NCBI RefSeq assembly: GCF_900606115.1
Contig: NZ_UWPJ01000015.1
Coordinates: forward strand, 1-64,000
Source: Pigmentiphaga humi
Lineage (GTDB): Bacteria; Pseudomonadota; Gammaproteobacteria; Burkholderiales; Burkholderiaceae_B
Length of the DNA stretch: 64,000 nucleotides
Reading direction: 5' to 3'
Part shown: positions 7,845 through 17,259 of the stretch, piece after piece
Layout of the letters: every line of letters starts with the position of its first letter
How positions within the stretch are numbered: position 1 is the stretch's first letter
The notes under the pieces: generated by a model
What the model saw: only the letters and a program-made list of their open reading frames with translations
What the model was told of the DNA's origin: nothing
The model's database searches: none
Position numbers and translations under genes: made by a program

Positions 7845-9731
7845 ATGCCGCAATACCGTTCCCGTACTTCCACCCATGGTCGCAACATGGCCGGGGCCCG
7901 TGCGCTCTGGCGCGCGACCGGCATGAAGGACGGCGATTTCGGCAAGCCCATCGTCGCCATCGTCAATTCCTTCACCCAGTTCGTGCCCGGCCACGTGCAC
8001 CTGAAGGATCTCGGCCAGATGGTGGCGCGCGAGGTCGAGGCGGCCGGCGGCGTGGCCAAGGAGTTCAACACCATCGCCGTGGACGACGGCATCGCCATGG
8101 GCCACGGCGGCATGCTGTACTCGCTGCCTTCGCGCGAGCTGATCGCCGATTCGGTCGAGTACATGGTCAACGCCCACTGTGCCGACGCGATGGTCTGCAT
8201 TTCGAACTGCGACAAGATCACTCCGGGGATGCTGATGGCCGCGATGCGCCTGAACGTCCCGGCCGTGTTCGTGTCGGGCGGCCCGATGGAAGCGGGCAAG
8301 GTGATCGAGGCCTACCATCCGGCGCAGGATGCCGGCGGCCAGAAGATCATCAAGGTCGACCTGATCGACGCGATGATCAAGGCTGGCGACCCGTCGGTGT
8401 CGGATGCCGACGTCGAGAACTACGAGCGCTCGGCCTGTCCCACTTGCGGATCGTGTTCGGGCATGTTCACCGCCAACTCGATGAACTGCCTGACCGAGGC
8501 CCTGGGCCTGTCGCTGCCGGGCAACGGCACGGTGGTGGCCACCCACGCCGACCGCAAGGCGCTGTTCCTGCGCGCCGGCCGGCTGGCGGTGGAACTGTGC
8601 AAGCGCTACTACGAGCAGGACGACGCTTCGGTGCTGCCGCGCAACATCGCCACTAAGTCCGCGTTCAAGAACGCGATGGCGCTGGACGTCTCGATGGGCG
8701 GTTCGACCAATACCGTGCTGCACCTGCTGGCGGCGGCGCAGGAGGCCGGCGTCGATTTCACGATGAGCGACATCGACCAGATCTCGCGCCACGTGCCGTG
8801 CCTGTGCAAGGTCGCGCCCGCCACGCAGGAGTACCACATCGAGGACGTGCACCGCGCCGGCGGCATCATGGGCATCCTGGCCGAGCTGAACCGCGCCGGG
8901 CTGCTCGATACCTCGGTTTCCACCGTCCACAGCAAGAATCTGGGCGAGGCGATCGCCGCCAATGACGTGATGACCTCGAAGGACGAGGCCGTCTCGACCT
9001 TCTTCCGCGCCGCGCCCGGCGGCGTGCCCACGCAGGTGGCTTTCAGCCAGGACAAGCGCTTCGACAAGCTGGACGACGACCGCGCCGAAGGCTGCATCCG
9101 CGACAAGGCGCACGCCTATTCGCTGGACGGCGGCCTGGCCGTGCTGTACGGCAACCTGGCCGAGAAGGGCTGCATCGTCAAGACCGCGGGCGTGGACGAG
9201 AGCATCCTCAAGTTCTCGGGCAAGGCGCGCGTGTTCGAAAGCCAGGAAGACGCCGTGGACGGCATCCTGGGCGACACGGTGCACGAGGGCGACGTGGTCA
9301 TCATCCGCTACGAAGGCCCCAAGGGCGGCCCCGGCATGCAGGAAATGCTCTACCCGACCTCCTACATCAAGTCCAAGGGCCTGGGCAAGGCCTGCGCGCT
9401 GCTGACCGACGGACGTTTCTCGGGCGGTTCGTCGGGCCTGGTGATCGGCCACGCCTCGCCGGAAGCCGCCGAGGGCGGCGCCATCGGCCTGGTACAGGAA
9501 GGCGACATGATCGACATCGACATCCCCAATCGCACCATCAATCTGCGTGTGGACGCGGCCGAGATGGCGCACCGCCGCGAAGCGATGGAAGCGCGCGGCG
9601 CCAAGGCCTGGAAGCCGGTGGACCGCCAGCGCGTGGTGTCGCAGGCGCTGCAGGCCTACGGGTTGATGGCGACCTCGGCCGACCGCGGCGCGGTGCGCGA
9701 CATTTCGCAATTGATGGGCCGCCCCGGCTGA
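7845..9731 (+). CDS. ilvD: Dihydroxy-acid dehydratase
   Basis: 628 residues. It catalyses dehydration of 2,3-dihydroxy acids to 2-oxo acids in valine, leucine and isoleucine synthesis, using an iron-sulfur cluster. Cluster ligands are visible in [11 protein letters not shown] (near residue 121) and [19 protein letters not shown] (near 200). Other family blocks include [13 protein letters not shown] and [12 protein letters not shown]. Start ATG 7845 gives [21 protein letters not shown], the normal family N-terminus; an upstream ATG at 7767 would add 26 unrelated residues. It is transcribed away from the hem genes and ends at a hairpin terminator. Confidence 0.97.
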   Translation: MPQYRSRTSTHGRNMAGARALWRATGMKDGDFGKPIVAIVNSFTQFVPGHVHLKDLGQMVAREVEAAGGVAKEFNTIAVDDGIAMGHGGMLYSLPSRELIADSVEYMVNAHCADAMVCISNCDKITPGMLMAAMRLNVPAVFVSGGPMEAGKVIEAYHPAQDAGGQKIIKVDLIDAMIKAGDPSVSDADVENYERSACPTCGSCSGMFTANSMNCLTEALGLSLPGNGTVVATHADRKALFLRAGRLAVELCKRYYEQDDASVLPRNIATKSAFKNAMALDVSMGGSTNTVLHLLAAAQEAGVDFTMSDIDQISRHVPCLCKVAPATQEYHIEDVHRAGGIMGILAELNRAGLLDTSVSTVHSKNLGEAIAANDVMTSKDEAVSTFFRAAPGGVPTQVAFSQDKRFDKLDDDRAEGCIRDKAHAYSLDGGLAVLYGNLAEKGCIVKTAGVDESILKFSGKARVFESQEDAVDGILGDTVHEGDVVIIRYEGPKGGPGMQEMLYPTSYIKSKGLGKACALLTDGRFSGGSSGLVIGHASPEAAEGGAIGLVQEGDMIDIDIPNRTINLRVDAAEMAHRREAMEARGAKAWKPVDRQRVVSQALQAYGLMATSADRGAVRDISQLMGRPG

Positions 9732-9751
9732 TCGCCGAAGTTCTTCCTGCC

Positions 9752-9804
9752 GAAAACGCCAGCAGCAACGGTCAGACCGTTTCCTGCCTGGCGTTTTCTT
9801 CTTT
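9752..9804 (+). terminator. Hairpin terminator after ilvD
   Basis: Perfect 11-base arms GAAAACGCCAG (9752-9762) and CTGGCGTTTTC (9788-9798) are followed by TTCTTTCT. A smaller hairpin AACGGT-CAG-ACCGTT sits in the loop. The structure also covers the stop codon of the convergent XRE gene, so it may serve both. Confidence 0.65.
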
Positions 9805-10161
9805 CTGGAGCCGGTTGAGCAGTTTGACGAATTCGGCCGCGAGCTTGAGGTGCTTGGCGTCCAGCAGCGCGAGATGGCGCCGGAGCAGGCGTGTTTCGTC
9901 GGAGAGGTAGGGGGCTTCGTCGCCGTCGTGCAGTTCGGGGCGGGCGGGGATGACCTGGACGTTTTCGACCAAGGCATACAGGTCGGTCACGCCGACGTTC
10001 ATCGCCCGGGCGATGCTCTGGAGCCGCTTTAGGGATGGGTTCTGCTTGCCGTTTTCGATGCGGGAAAGGTTGCCGGCGTCGAAACCCGCCTCCATGGCGA
10101 CGGACTCGAGCTTGAGCCCGAGCTTCTCCCGCGTTTGCCTGATCGCCGAGCCGATATCCAT
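9772..10161 (-). CDS. XRE-family transcriptional regulator
   Basis: 129 residues. Residues 1-65 form a Cro/CI-type helix-turn-helix (IGSAIRQTREKLGLKLESVA, then NLSRIENGKQNPSLKRLQSIA). The C-terminal half is helical, with no recognised sensor domain, and probably gives dimerisation. Start ATG 10161 begins MDIGSAIRQ. The upstream region to the divergent small gene is AT-rich and holds three related palindromes with TTGC-N7-GCAA cores, so autoregulation and control of the divergent gene are likely. The ligand or signal is unknown. Confidence 0.85.
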   Translation of the reverse strand: MDIGSAIRQTREKLGLKLESVAMEAGFDAGNLSRIENGKQNPSLKRLQSIARAMNVGVTDLYALVENVQVIPARPELHDGDEAPYLSDETRLLRRHLALLDAKHLKLAAEFVKLLNRLQKEENARQETV

Positions 10162-10178
10162 GGCGTGATTGTCAAAGT

Positions 10179-10199
10179 GCTTTGCTTGCGACGCAAAGC
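10179..10199. promoter_or_regulatory. Putative XRE operator 1
   Basis: Perfect palindrome GCTTTGC-N7-GCAAAGC located 18 bases upstream of the XRE start codon. It shares the TTGC-N7-GCAA core and 7-base spacer with two further sites in the same intergenic region. Confidence 0.6.
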
Positions 10200-10220
10200 G
10201 CTGTACGCAAATGGATCGTG

Positions 10221-10247
10221 TATATTTTGCGTTATATGCAAAATATA
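10221..10247. promoter_or_regulatory. Putative XRE operator 2
   Basis: Perfect palindrome with 10-base arms TATATTTTGC and GCAAAATATA around a 7-base spacer GTTATAT. Its centre is 45 bases from that of operator 1. This is the longest palindrome in the intergenic region and lies where both divergent promoters would overlap. Confidence 0.65.
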
Positions 10248-10298
10248 TGACCAGGCCTGACGATGGGTGGGTGGACCGCCCGGCGTGAGCGCGGGGGA

Positions 10299-10317
10299 GG
10301 TTGCGTTTTATGCAAAC
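10299..10317. promoter_or_regulatory. Putative XRE operator 3, over the start of the small gene
   Basis: GGTTGC-GTTTTAT-GCAAAC, a near-perfect copy of the TTGC-N7-GCAA pattern with the same 7-base spacer. It covers the ribosome site edge and start codon (ATG 10310) of the divergent small gene, so a bound regulator could block its transcription there. Confidence 0.55.
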
Positions 10318-10639
10318 AGGGAAAGCGTGTGCCGAGGTGCTCGTGTTGAGCGGGATAGAAATGAATGGCCGCACCGCCTGGCTGTTCGTGCCGCGCAACT
10401 GGAACGTTGCCGAGCTGGAGTCCACGTTTCCGTTCTCCGGTCTCCCAGGCACGCCGCATCGCAGGGCGCTGGTCGCGCTCGATGTCGCCAAGGACTTGCT
10501 GCGCACCTATGGCGGCCAGCCGCTGCTCGAACTGCCGGGCGAACCCACGCTGGACGCTTTGCTGTCCAGGGAGCTCGCCGCGGTGCGGATGTCGATCTCG
10601 CGCGATCAGGACGCCGCGGGCTCGGCCATGCCGCTGTGA
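10310..10639 (+). CDS. Small unknown protein, divergent from the XRE regulator
   Basis: 109 residues with no family I recognise. It contains MNGRTAWLFVPRNWNVAELE and a Leu-rich C-terminal half (LVALDVAKDLLRTYGGQPLLELPGEP, in two pieces), and is probably soluble. ATG 10310 has a strong GGGGGAGG ribosome site 9 bases before it; an in-frame TTG at 10301 is less likely. Its 3' end overlaps the convergent oligopeptidase gene by 34 bases. The operator covering its start codon suggests that it is the main target of the XRE protein, possibly as a regulated partner. Confidence 0.6.
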   Translation: MQTGKACAEVLVLSGIEMNGRTAWLFVPRNWNVAELESTFPFSGLPGTPHRRALVALDVAKDLLRTYGGQPLLELPGEPTLDALLSRELAAVRMSISRDQDAAGSAMPL

Positions 10640-12750
10640 CGCAGCAGCGCATCGATGCTGGGATCGCGCCCGCGGAAGGCGCGGAACGATTCGATCGCCG
10701 GACGGCTGCCGCCCATTTGCAGGATCTCCTGCAGGAAGCGCGCGCCGACCTCGGGACGTAGCGTGTCTTCGGTCGCCGCATCCTCGAAGGCAGCATAGGC
10801 GTCGGCGGAGAGCACCTCGGCCCACTTGTAGCTGTAGTAGCCGGCCGAATAGCCGCCCGCGAAGATGTGGCTGAAGGTGTTGATCCAGCGCGAGACTTCG
10901 GGCTGCGGCATGACGTGCATGCGGTCGTTGACTGCGCGCGACAGCTCCAGCACGCTTTGTCCGCCGTCGGGGTCGTAGTCGGTATGCAGATGCATGTCGG
11001 TCGCGGCCAGCACGACCTGGCGCAGCGTCATCAATCCGCCCTGGAAGTTCTTGGCGGCGACCATTTTGTCGTACAGCGCGCGCGGAAGCGGTTCGCCGGT
11101 GTCGATGTGCGCGGTCATTTGCTCGAGCACCGCCCATTCCCAGCAGAAGTTCTCCATGAACTGGCTGGGCAGTTCGACCGCGTCCCATTCCACGCCGTTG
11201 ATGCCCGAGACGCCCAGGTCTTCCATCTGCGTGAGCATGTGGTGCAGGCCGTGGCCGCATTCGTGGAACAGCGTGATTACTTCGTCGTGGGTGAACAGCG
11301 AAGGCTTGCCGCCGCTGGGCGGCGTGAAGTTGCAGACCAGGTAGGCGATGGGGGTCTGCAACGCGCCGCCGGGGCGGCGGTAGCGGGTACGGGCGTCGTC
11401 CATCCATGCGCCGCCGCGCTTGCCTTCGCGGGCGTATAGATCGAGGTAGAACTGCGCCAGCAGCGTGCCTTCCGCGGATTCCACGCGGAAGAAGCGCACG
11501 TCGGGATGCCAGGCGGGCGCCTCGTCCGGGCGGATGCGCACCGGGAACAGCGTCTCGATGACCTTGAACAGGCCCGCCAGCACCTTGGGTTCGGGGAAGT
11601 ATTGCTTGACCTCGTTTTCGGAGAAGGCATAGCGCGCCTGGCGCAGCTTCTCCGAGGCGTAGGCGATGTCCCAGGGTTCGAGCTCGGCCAGGCCCAGCTC
11701 GGCTGCGGCATAGGCGCGCAGTTCGCTCAAGTCGCGTTCGGCGTAGGGGCGGGCGCGCTCGGCCAGTTCGGCGAGGAATTGCTGCACCTGCTCGGGCGTA
11801 TCGGCCATCTTGGGCACCAGCGAGACTTCGCCGTAGTTGGCGTAGTCCAGCAGCTGCGCTTCCTCGCGGCGCAGCCGCAGCAGGTCCAGCATGATGGCGG
11901 TGTTGTCCCATTCGGACTTGCCCTGGCCGTACTGCGGCCCGAGTTCCGAGGCGCGCGTCACGTGGGCCTTGTACATGGCCTCGCGCAGCGGGCGATGGTC
12001 GGCGTATTGCAGCACCGGGAAGTAGGAGGGGAAGTGCAGCGTGAACTTCCAGGCCGGCCGTTCGTCCGTCCCTTCGCCGGCCTTGGCGGCGGCTTCGCGG
12101 GCGGCCTGCCGGACGTCGTCGGGGATCCCGGCCAGTTCGGCCTCGTCGCGCACGATCAGCGCATAGTTGTTGGTGGCGTCCAGCACGTGGTCGGAAAACG
12201 CCTTGGACTGCGTGGCCTGCTGTTCCTGGATCTCGGCGAAGCGCGGCTTGCGCGCCTCGGCCAGTTCGGCGCCGCCCAGGCGGAAACCGCGCAGCTCGTT
12301 CTCGATCAGTTTCTTGCGCGCAGGCGTCTGATGTCCGAATTCCTTGCCGGCCGCCAGCTTCTTGTAGCGTTCGTAGAGTGCCTGGTTCTGGCCCAGCCCG
12401 GCCCAGAACTCGGTCACGCGCGGCAGGTTCTCGCCGTAGGCGGCACGCAGTTCCGGCGTATCCGCCACAGAATTCAAATGCCCGACCACGCCCCAGGCGC
12501 GCGACAGGCCTTCGATGCCCGCATCCAGCGTCTCGACCACGTTCTCCCACGTCGCCGGCGCATCTGCCACATGATCGGCCTCCAACGCGGCCACCGTCGC
12601 CTCCGCGCGCTCCAGCAACGCCGTTACGGCAGGCGTGATGTGCTCCGGCCGGATCGCATCGAAGCGCGCCAGGCCGGATAAATCCATGAGCGGATTGTCG
12701 GCCAGGTCGGCGGAAGAGGGAATGGATTGAGCGGCGGACGATTGCGTCAT
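10606..12750 (-). CDS. prlC: Oligopeptidase A (M3 metallopeptidase)
   Basis: 714 residues. A cytoplasmic zinc peptidase of family M3 that degrades short peptides, including cleaved signal peptides. The zinc motif HECGHGLHHML (HExGH form) is near residue 495, with the expected downstream metal-ligand Glu region (GVEWDAVELPSQFMENFCWE). The C-terminal block GGYSAGYYSYKWAEVL is also typical of M3. Start ATG 12750 has a GGAG ribosome site; a longer frame upstream lacks one. It lies downstream of folD on the same strand, separated by an intergenic repeat. Confidence 0.95.
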   Translation of the reverse strand: MTQSSAAQSIPSSADLADNPLMDLSGLARFDAIRPEHITPAVTALLERAEATVAALEADHVADAPATWENVVETLDAGIEGLSRAWGVVGHLNSVADTPELRAAYGENLPRVTEFWAGLGQNQALYERYKKLAAGKEFGHQTPARKKLIENELRGFRLGGAELAEARKPRFAEIQEQQATQSKAFSDHVLDATNNYALIVRDEAELAGIPDDVRQAAREAAAKAGEGTDERPAWKFTLHFPSYFPVLQYADHRPLREAMYKAHVTRASELGPQYGQGKSEWDNTAIMLDLLRLRREEAQLLDYANYGEVSLVPKMADTPEQVQQFLAELAERARPYAERDLSELRAYAAAELGLAELEPWDIAYASEKLRQARYAFSENEVKQYFPEPKVLAGLFKVIETLFPVRIRPDEAPAWHPDVRFFRVESAEGTLLAQFYLDLYAREGKRGGAWMDDARTRYRRPGGALQTPIAYLVCNFTPPSGGKPSLFTHDEVITLFHECGHGLHHMLTQMEDLGVSGINGVEWDAVELPSQFMENFCWEWAVLEQMTAHIDTGEPLPRALYDKMVAAKNFQGGLMTLRQVVLAATDMHLHTDYDPDGGQSVLELSRAVNDRMHVMPQPEVSRWINTFSHIFAGGYSAGYYSYKWAEVLSADAYAAFEDAATEDTLRPEVGARFLQEILQMGGSRPAIESFRAFRGRDPSIDALLRHSGMAEPAAS

Positions 12751-12841
12751 GAGAACTCCGAAATGCTGACTGTGTACCGTATGTAAGGGCGGCAAGCCGA
12801 AAGCCCAAGGGACCATGGGCCCGACGAAGTCCGTTGGGTTT

Positions 12842-12917
12842 GACCCAGGAAACCGCGGATCCGGCTCCGCCGGTACGCCAGTTTCGCCCCCTGGGGCGCG
12901 CGTCAGCGCGTAGGGGG
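12842..12917. repeat. Intergenic repeat, copy 1
   Basis: A GC-rich element of about 76 bases with inner palindromes (GCGGATCCGG...CCGG and CGCCCCCTGGGGCG) ending CAGCGCGTAGGGGG. It stops at the base next to the folD stop codon (CTA, 12918-12920 on this strand). A second copy is at 13864-13942. Its stem-forming build, without a T-run, resembles extragenic palindromic repeats. Confidence 0.7.
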
Positions 12918-13760
12918 CTATCTTTCAGCCGATTCCAGAGTATTGGCCAGCAGCATCGTGATCGTCATCGGGCCGACGCCGCCCGGCACCGGCGTGATCC
13001 AGCCGGCCACCTGCGAGACGCTGTCGAAATCGACGTCGCCGCACAGCTTGCCTTCCTCGTTGCGGTTGATGCCCACGTCGATCACGATCGCGCCCGGCTT
13101 GACCATGTCGCCCGTGAGCGTGTTGCGGCGGCCCACGGCGGCCACGACCACGTCGGCCTGGCGCGTGTGGTAGGCGAGGTCGGGGGTGGCGCTGTGGCAG
13201 ATCGTGACGGTGGCATTGGCCTGCAGGAGCAGCAGCGCCATCGGCTTGCCCACGGTATTGCTGCGGCCGATCACCACGGCGTGCTTGCCGCGCAAGTCGC
13301 AGCCGGTGCTCTCGATCAGCTTCATGCAGCCGTAGGGCGTGCACGGGCGAAAGCCATCCAGACCGGCCATCAGTTCGCCGGCGCTCAGCACCGAATAGCC
13401 GTCCACGTCCTTGCGGGTGGAAATGGCCTCGATCACCTTGTGCGGGTCGATGTGCCTGGGCAGCGGCATCTGCACCAGGATGCCGTGGATGGCCGGGTCG
13501 TGGTTGAGCTGGTCGATGCGGGCCAGCAGCTCGGCCTCGGCCATCGTGGCTTCGTACTTTTCCAGCACCGAATGGAAGCCCGCGTCGTGGCAGGCCTTGA
13601 CCTTGTTGCGCACGTAGACGTGCGAGGCCGGATCGTCGCCCACCAGGATCACCGCCAGGCCGGGACGCTTGCCTTGCCGGGTCAATTCGGCGGCGCGCAG
13701 GGCGATGTCGGAGCGGATCTGCTTGGAAAGTTCGTTGCCGTTGATGAGGCGTGCGGGCAT
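12918..13760 (-). CDS. folD: Bifunctional methylenetetrahydrofolate dehydrogenase / cyclohydrolase
   Basis: 280 residues, the normal length. FolD interconverts 5,10-methylene-, methenyl- and 10-formyl-tetrahydrofolate in one-carbon metabolism. Visible features are the catalytic Lys region [14 protein letters not shown], the substrate block [19 protein letters not shown], the NADP-binding [11 protein letters not shown] and the C-terminal [11 protein letters not shown]. It starts at ATG 13760. Between it and the upstream response regulator lies a second copy of the intergenic repeat. Confidence 0.97.
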   Translation of the reverse strand: MPARLINGNELSKQIRSDIALRAAELTRQGKRPGLAVILVGDDPASHVYVRNKVKACHDAGFHSVLEKYEATMAEAELLARIDQLNHDPAIHGILVQMPLPRHIDPHKVIEAISTRKDVDGYSVLSAGELMAGLDGFRPCTPYGCMKLIESTGCDLRGKHAVVIGRSNTVGKPMALLLLQANATVTICHSATPDLAYHTRQADVVVAAVGRRNTLTGDMVKPGAIVIDVGINRNEEGKLCGDVDFDSVSQVAGWITPVPGGVGPMTITMLLANTLESAER

Positions 13761-13863
13761 GGCGGTCTGTATGGAGAAGAAAAGCGGACGTGGCGGTGCG
13801 CCAGGGAATCGAGAATTTTACTCCATGGCCTTAAACGAGGAGCCTCGCCGAGACACCGTAGCA

Positions 13864-13942
13864 GACCCAGGGCACTGCGGATCCGGCTCCGCCGGTCCGC
13901 CAGTGCCGCCCCCCTGGGGGGCGCGCGCAGCGCGTAGGGGGG
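13864..13942. repeat. Intergenic repeat, copy 2
   Basis: About 79 bases, matching copy 1 along its length. It shares GGATCCGGCTCCGCCGGT and ends CAGCGCGTAGGGGGG. Like copy 1 it ends exactly at a stop codon, here that of the response regulator gene (TCA, 13943-13945). The arms CGCCCCCC / GGGGGGCG can pair. Confidence 0.7.
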
Positions 13943-14557
13943 TCAATTTTTATGCAGCGCGACCTTCATCAAGTCGGCGACGGTGGTCACCTGCAGCTTT
14001 TCCATGATGTTGGCGCGATGCGCCTCGACCGTCTTGATGCTGATGCCCAGGTCGTCGGCGATCTGCTTGTTCAGGCGGCCGGCGACGATGCGTTCGAGCA
14101 CTTGCTGCTCGCGCACGGTCAGGCGCGACAGCAGGGCCTCGTAGCCGCGGCGGGTGGCGTCGTCGGCGGCGCGGGCGTGGGCCTGTTGCAGCATGTTGGC
14201 GATGATGTCGCGCAGGTCGGCTTCGCTGAAGGGCTTTTCCAGGAAATCCACCGCGCCTTTCTTCATGGTCGAGACGGCCATGGGGACGTCGCCGTGGCCG
14301 GTCACGAACACGATGGGCAGCGAGGCCTTGCGGGCGATCAGTTGCTCCTGCAGTTCCAGGCCGGTCATGCCGGGCATGCGCACGTCGGCGATCAGCACGC
14401 CCACGACTTCGGCGTCGTACTCGGCCAGGAAGCGTTCCGCGCTTTCATAGGCCCGGACCCGGTAGCCGTTGGCTTCCAGCAGCCAGCGTAGGGAGTCGCG
14501 CACGGCCTCGTCGTCGTCGACGATGAAGACGGTGCTGGTCTGGGGCGTGTTGCTCAT
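13943..14557 (-). CDS. Response regulator, FixJ/TodT type (receiver + LuxR HTH)
   Basis: 204 residues. The N-terminal receiver has acidic residues in IVDDDEAVRD, the phospho-acceptor Asp in ADVRMPG (residue 58) and the conserved Lys in FLEKPFS. The C-terminal third is a LuxR-type helix-turn-helix (LTVREQQVLERIVAG, NKQIADDLGISIKTVEAHR). It is the output partner of the PAS kinase encoded immediately upstream, whose TAA stop directly abuts this ATG. The regulated genes are not known; the divergent pyruvate dehydrogenase operon is one candidate. Confidence 0.92.
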   Translation of the reverse strand: MSNTPQTSTVFIVDDDEAVRDSLRWLLEANGYRVRAYESAERFLAEYDAEVVGVLIADVRMPGMTGLELQEQLIARKASLPIVFVTGHGDVPMAVSTMKKGAVDFLEKPFSEADLRDIIANMLQQAHARAADDATRRGYEALLSRLTVREQQVLERIVAGRLNKQIADDLGISIKTVEAHRANIMEKLQVTTVADLMKVALHKN

Positions 14558-16936
14558 TTAGATAAGCTCCTTGGGGGCGGATTCCTGGTCGAGGGCCGGC
14601 GTGGTCGGTTCGGTGGGGCCAACCCAGGGAAGCGTGAACTTGAAGATCGTGCCTCCGGCGGGATTGGGGTCGGCCCACAGCCGTCCGTGGTGGAATTCGA
14701 TGATCGTGCGGCAGATGTTCAGGCCCATGCCCATGCCTTCGGACTTGGTGCTGTAGAAGGGTTCGAACAGACGTTCGGGGTCGGCCAGGCCGTGTCCTCT
14801 GTCGGTGACTGCCACTTCCACCATGTCCTCTCGCACGTTTGCTTCCACCAGCAGTTCCCGCGACTCCGAATTCTGCATGGCCTCCAGGCCATTCTTGAGC
14901 AGGTTCAACACGACCTGTTCGATCAGAATAGGGTCGGCGAGAACGTCCGGCAACTGGTCCGGTATTTTTTGGATGATATCGATTCGCCGGGTCCGGGATT
15001 CGATCCCGGCGAAACCGACGGCATTATCCACGATCACGGGCAGGCTGACACGCTGGCGTTTGGGTTCGCTGCGCTTCACGAATTCGCGGATGCGGCGGAT
15101 GATCATACCCGCGCGCTGGGCCTGGGCGGTGGTTTTTTCCAGCGCGGGCAGCAGCTTGGCCGGGTCGGTGTCGCCCGCGCGCACCAGGGCGACCACGCCC
15201 ATGCTGTAGTTGTTGATCGCGGTAAGCGGCTGGTTGAGCTCGTGCGCCAGCGACGACGCCATTTCCCCCATGGTGATCAGGCGGCTGGTGAGCTGGATCT
15301 TTTCCTGCTGGGCGCGCGAGGCCTCCTCGGATGCGCGGCGCTCGGTGATGTCGCGCGCCACCTGCATGCGCACGCGCCGTCCGTCCACCCATTGCAGCAT
15401 GCGGTGGCGCACCTCGAACCAGCGGTGGGTGGACGACGAATACACCTCGATGGCCTCGTCGGTGAAGCGGCCGCGCCGTCCGGCCGACAGTTCGTCGTGG
15501 CCGGTCGGCTGGGAGCCCAGCACGCGCCGGTAGGTCCGGTTGGCGAACAGCAGTTCCGAGCCCTTGGGGGTCTCGGCGGTGACGGAAATCGCGTCGTCCA
15601 GGCCTTCGAGCACCGTCATGAAGCGCTCGTGCGCCGCCGCCAGGGCCTCGCGGATGCGCTTGGGCTCGGTGATGTCGGTCATCGAGGTCATCCAGCCTAT
15701 CTGCACGCCGCGCTGGTCGAGCAGGGGCGACACATACATGCGCGCGAAGAAGAGCGAGCCGTCGCGGCGCTGGGCCTCCATCTCGAAGCCGGTGCTGGGG
15801 GCGTTGCCGGACAGCAGCATCTCGGTATTGCGCCACTGCGCGGCGTGGTCGCCCTGCGGCCAGTAGGGGTAGGGCGGGGTGCGGCCGAGCAGGTCGGTCT
15901 CGTCCCAGCCCATCATGCGGCAGAAGGCGGGGTTCACGTAGGTGATGCGGCCCTCCATGTCGAGCACGCGCATGCCGGTCAGCATGGAGTTCTCCATGGC
16001 GCGCCGGAACGCGGTCTCGGCGATGACGGCCTGCTCCGCCTGCGAGCGGAAGCGGGTATGGCGCCACAGCGCCACCAGGCTCCAGATGATGACCGCCGAC
16101 AGCGACACCACCACCCATACCAGCATGGTCTGCGAGGTGTCGGTCTGGGTGCGGTAGCCGCGCGCGCTCAGCATCATGCCGTTGCCGGGCGGATCGAGCG
16201 GGATCTCGTAGGCGTTGATCGCGCCCTTGTCGGCGCGCGCCGAGGACGAGACCAGCGGCATGTCGTTGCCGTCGAGGATGGTGACCTTGTATTTGCGCGC
16301 GGTTTCCTGGGGAACCAGGTGCTGCAGCATCGCGTCCACCGAGTACACGGTGGCCAGCGTGCCGAGGAAGCGCTCGTCCTGGTAGACGGGCACGTAGAGA
16401 TCCAGGTAGACCTCGTTGTACTGGCCGCGGTAGGGGCGGGAATAGGCGGGCCGGTGTTCGTCGCGGGCGATCTCGAAAGAGCGGAAGGCCTCCGGGTCGG
16501 GCGTGCCGGGCACGCTCATGCGGAAGCTCTGGCCGGCGCGGCGGTCCGGCGTGGACACCCAGATGGCCTTGCGGTCGGCATTGATCCAGGCGACGTGGAT
16601 GATCTCGGGATGCTCGACCAGAAGTTCGCGGGCATCGTCCTGGAACCGGCTTTCCGTCATATTGGTGCGCACGAGGTCGCGGCCGAGCGCGCCCATGCGG
16701 TCGCGCGCGACGAGCATGCGCAGGCGCATCGACTGCTGGGCCCAGTCGACGTCGCGCACCAGCGTGCCGTAGCGCTGGGCGTCGTCGCGGGAGTCCAGCC
16801 ACCAGAGAATGGAGCCCATGACGCAGACGAACAGCCCCAGCGCGATGGCGGGAGTCAGCCAGTACCAGCTGCGGCGGCGCAGGCGGCCCATTTCGCGGAA
16901 CGGGGCGGGAATGCGGGAAGGATGAACGGTAGACAT
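14558..16936 (-). CDS. Membrane-bound PAS-domain sensor histidine kinase
   Basis: 792 residues. A membrane segment at about 24-46 and another near 268-292 bracket a periplasmic sensor region of Cache-like size. Two PAS domains follow (about 308-430 and 440-545; ITYVNPAFCRMMGWDETDLLG is in the first). The dimerisation helix carries the phospho-His in SLAHELNQPLTAINNY (near 566), and the ATPase domain shows NLLKNGLEAM and GMGMGLNICRTI. It would phosphorylate the adjoining FixJ-type regulator. Start ATG 16936 is the first that leads directly into the membrane anchor. The signal sensed is unknown. Confidence 0.92.
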   Translation of the reverse strand: MSTVHPSRIPAPFREMGRLRRRSWYWLTPAIALGLFVCVMGSILWWLDSRDDAQRYGTLVRDVDWAQQSMRLRMLVARDRMGALGRDLVRTNMTESRFQDDARELLVEHPEIIHVAWINADRKAIWVSTPDRRAGQSFRMSVPGTPDPEAFRSFEIARDEHRPAYSRPYRGQYNEVYLDLYVPVYQDERFLGTLATVYSVDAMLQHLVPQETARKYKVTILDGNDMPLVSSSARADKGAINAYEIPLDPPGNGMMLSARGYRTQTDTSQTMLVWVVVSLSAVIIWSLVALWRHTRFRSQAEQAVIAETAFRRAMENSMLTGMRVLDMEGRITYVNPAFCRMMGWDETDLLGRTPPYPYWPQGDHAAQWRNTEMLLSGNAPSTGFEMEAQRRDGSLFFARMYVSPLLDQRGVQIGWMTSMTDITEPKRIREALAAAHERFMTVLEGLDDAISVTAETPKGSELLFANRTYRRVLGSQPTGHDELSAGRRGRFTDEAIEVYSSSTHRWFEVRHRMLQWVDGRRVRMQVARDITERRASEEASRAQQEKIQLTSRLITMGEMASSLAHELNQPLTAINNYSMGVVALVRAGDTDPAKLLPALEKTTAQAQRAGMIIRRIREFVKRSEPKRQRVSLPVIVDNAVGFAGIESRTRRIDIIQKIPDQLPDVLADPILIEQVVLNLLKNGLEAMQNSESRELLVEANVREDMVEVAVTDRGHGLADPERLFEPFYSTKSEGMGMGLNICRTIIEFHHGRLWADPNPAGGTIFKFTLPWVGPTEPTTPALDQESAPKELI

Positions 16937-17259
16937 GGGGAAAAGTGTACGCAGACTGGGACGAGTATGCTGAAGCCGGCGGGCTGTTGCGTGTGGAAGA
17001 TCGCCGGCATCGCCTTGTGGCAGCAAGGTTTTGGGTTATTGCACTGCAAAATGATTTTCTCGGCGTTTCGTGCTAGATTTCACATCGTGGTAAATGATCT
17101 CGTAAGACGAAATTTATATTGCACGGAAGGCTTGCCGCCTTCTAGAATCGCGCCGGAGTTGCGGAACGGCCTTAGTTTTACATAGCCGAAGGCCGTTGGC
17201 AGCGACAGACTCCCCGGAGGGGCACCCCCGTCCGGGCCACACAGACTCAGGAGACAGGC
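16937..17259. promoter_or_regulatory. Divergent promoter region, kinase / aceE
   Basis: 323 bases between the sensor kinase gene and aceE. The part from about 17030 to 17125 is much AT-richer than its surroundings (TGATTTTCTC, AAATTTATATTGC) and probably holds the aceE promoter. I see no site that I can assign to a named regulator. The aceE ribosome site CAGGAGACAGGC is directly before ATG 17260. Confidence 0.45.

Noticed and set aside
7812-9977. 721-codon minus-strand frame opposite ilvD
   Set aside because: ilvD is unambiguous, and the frame runs through its terminator into the XRE gene region.
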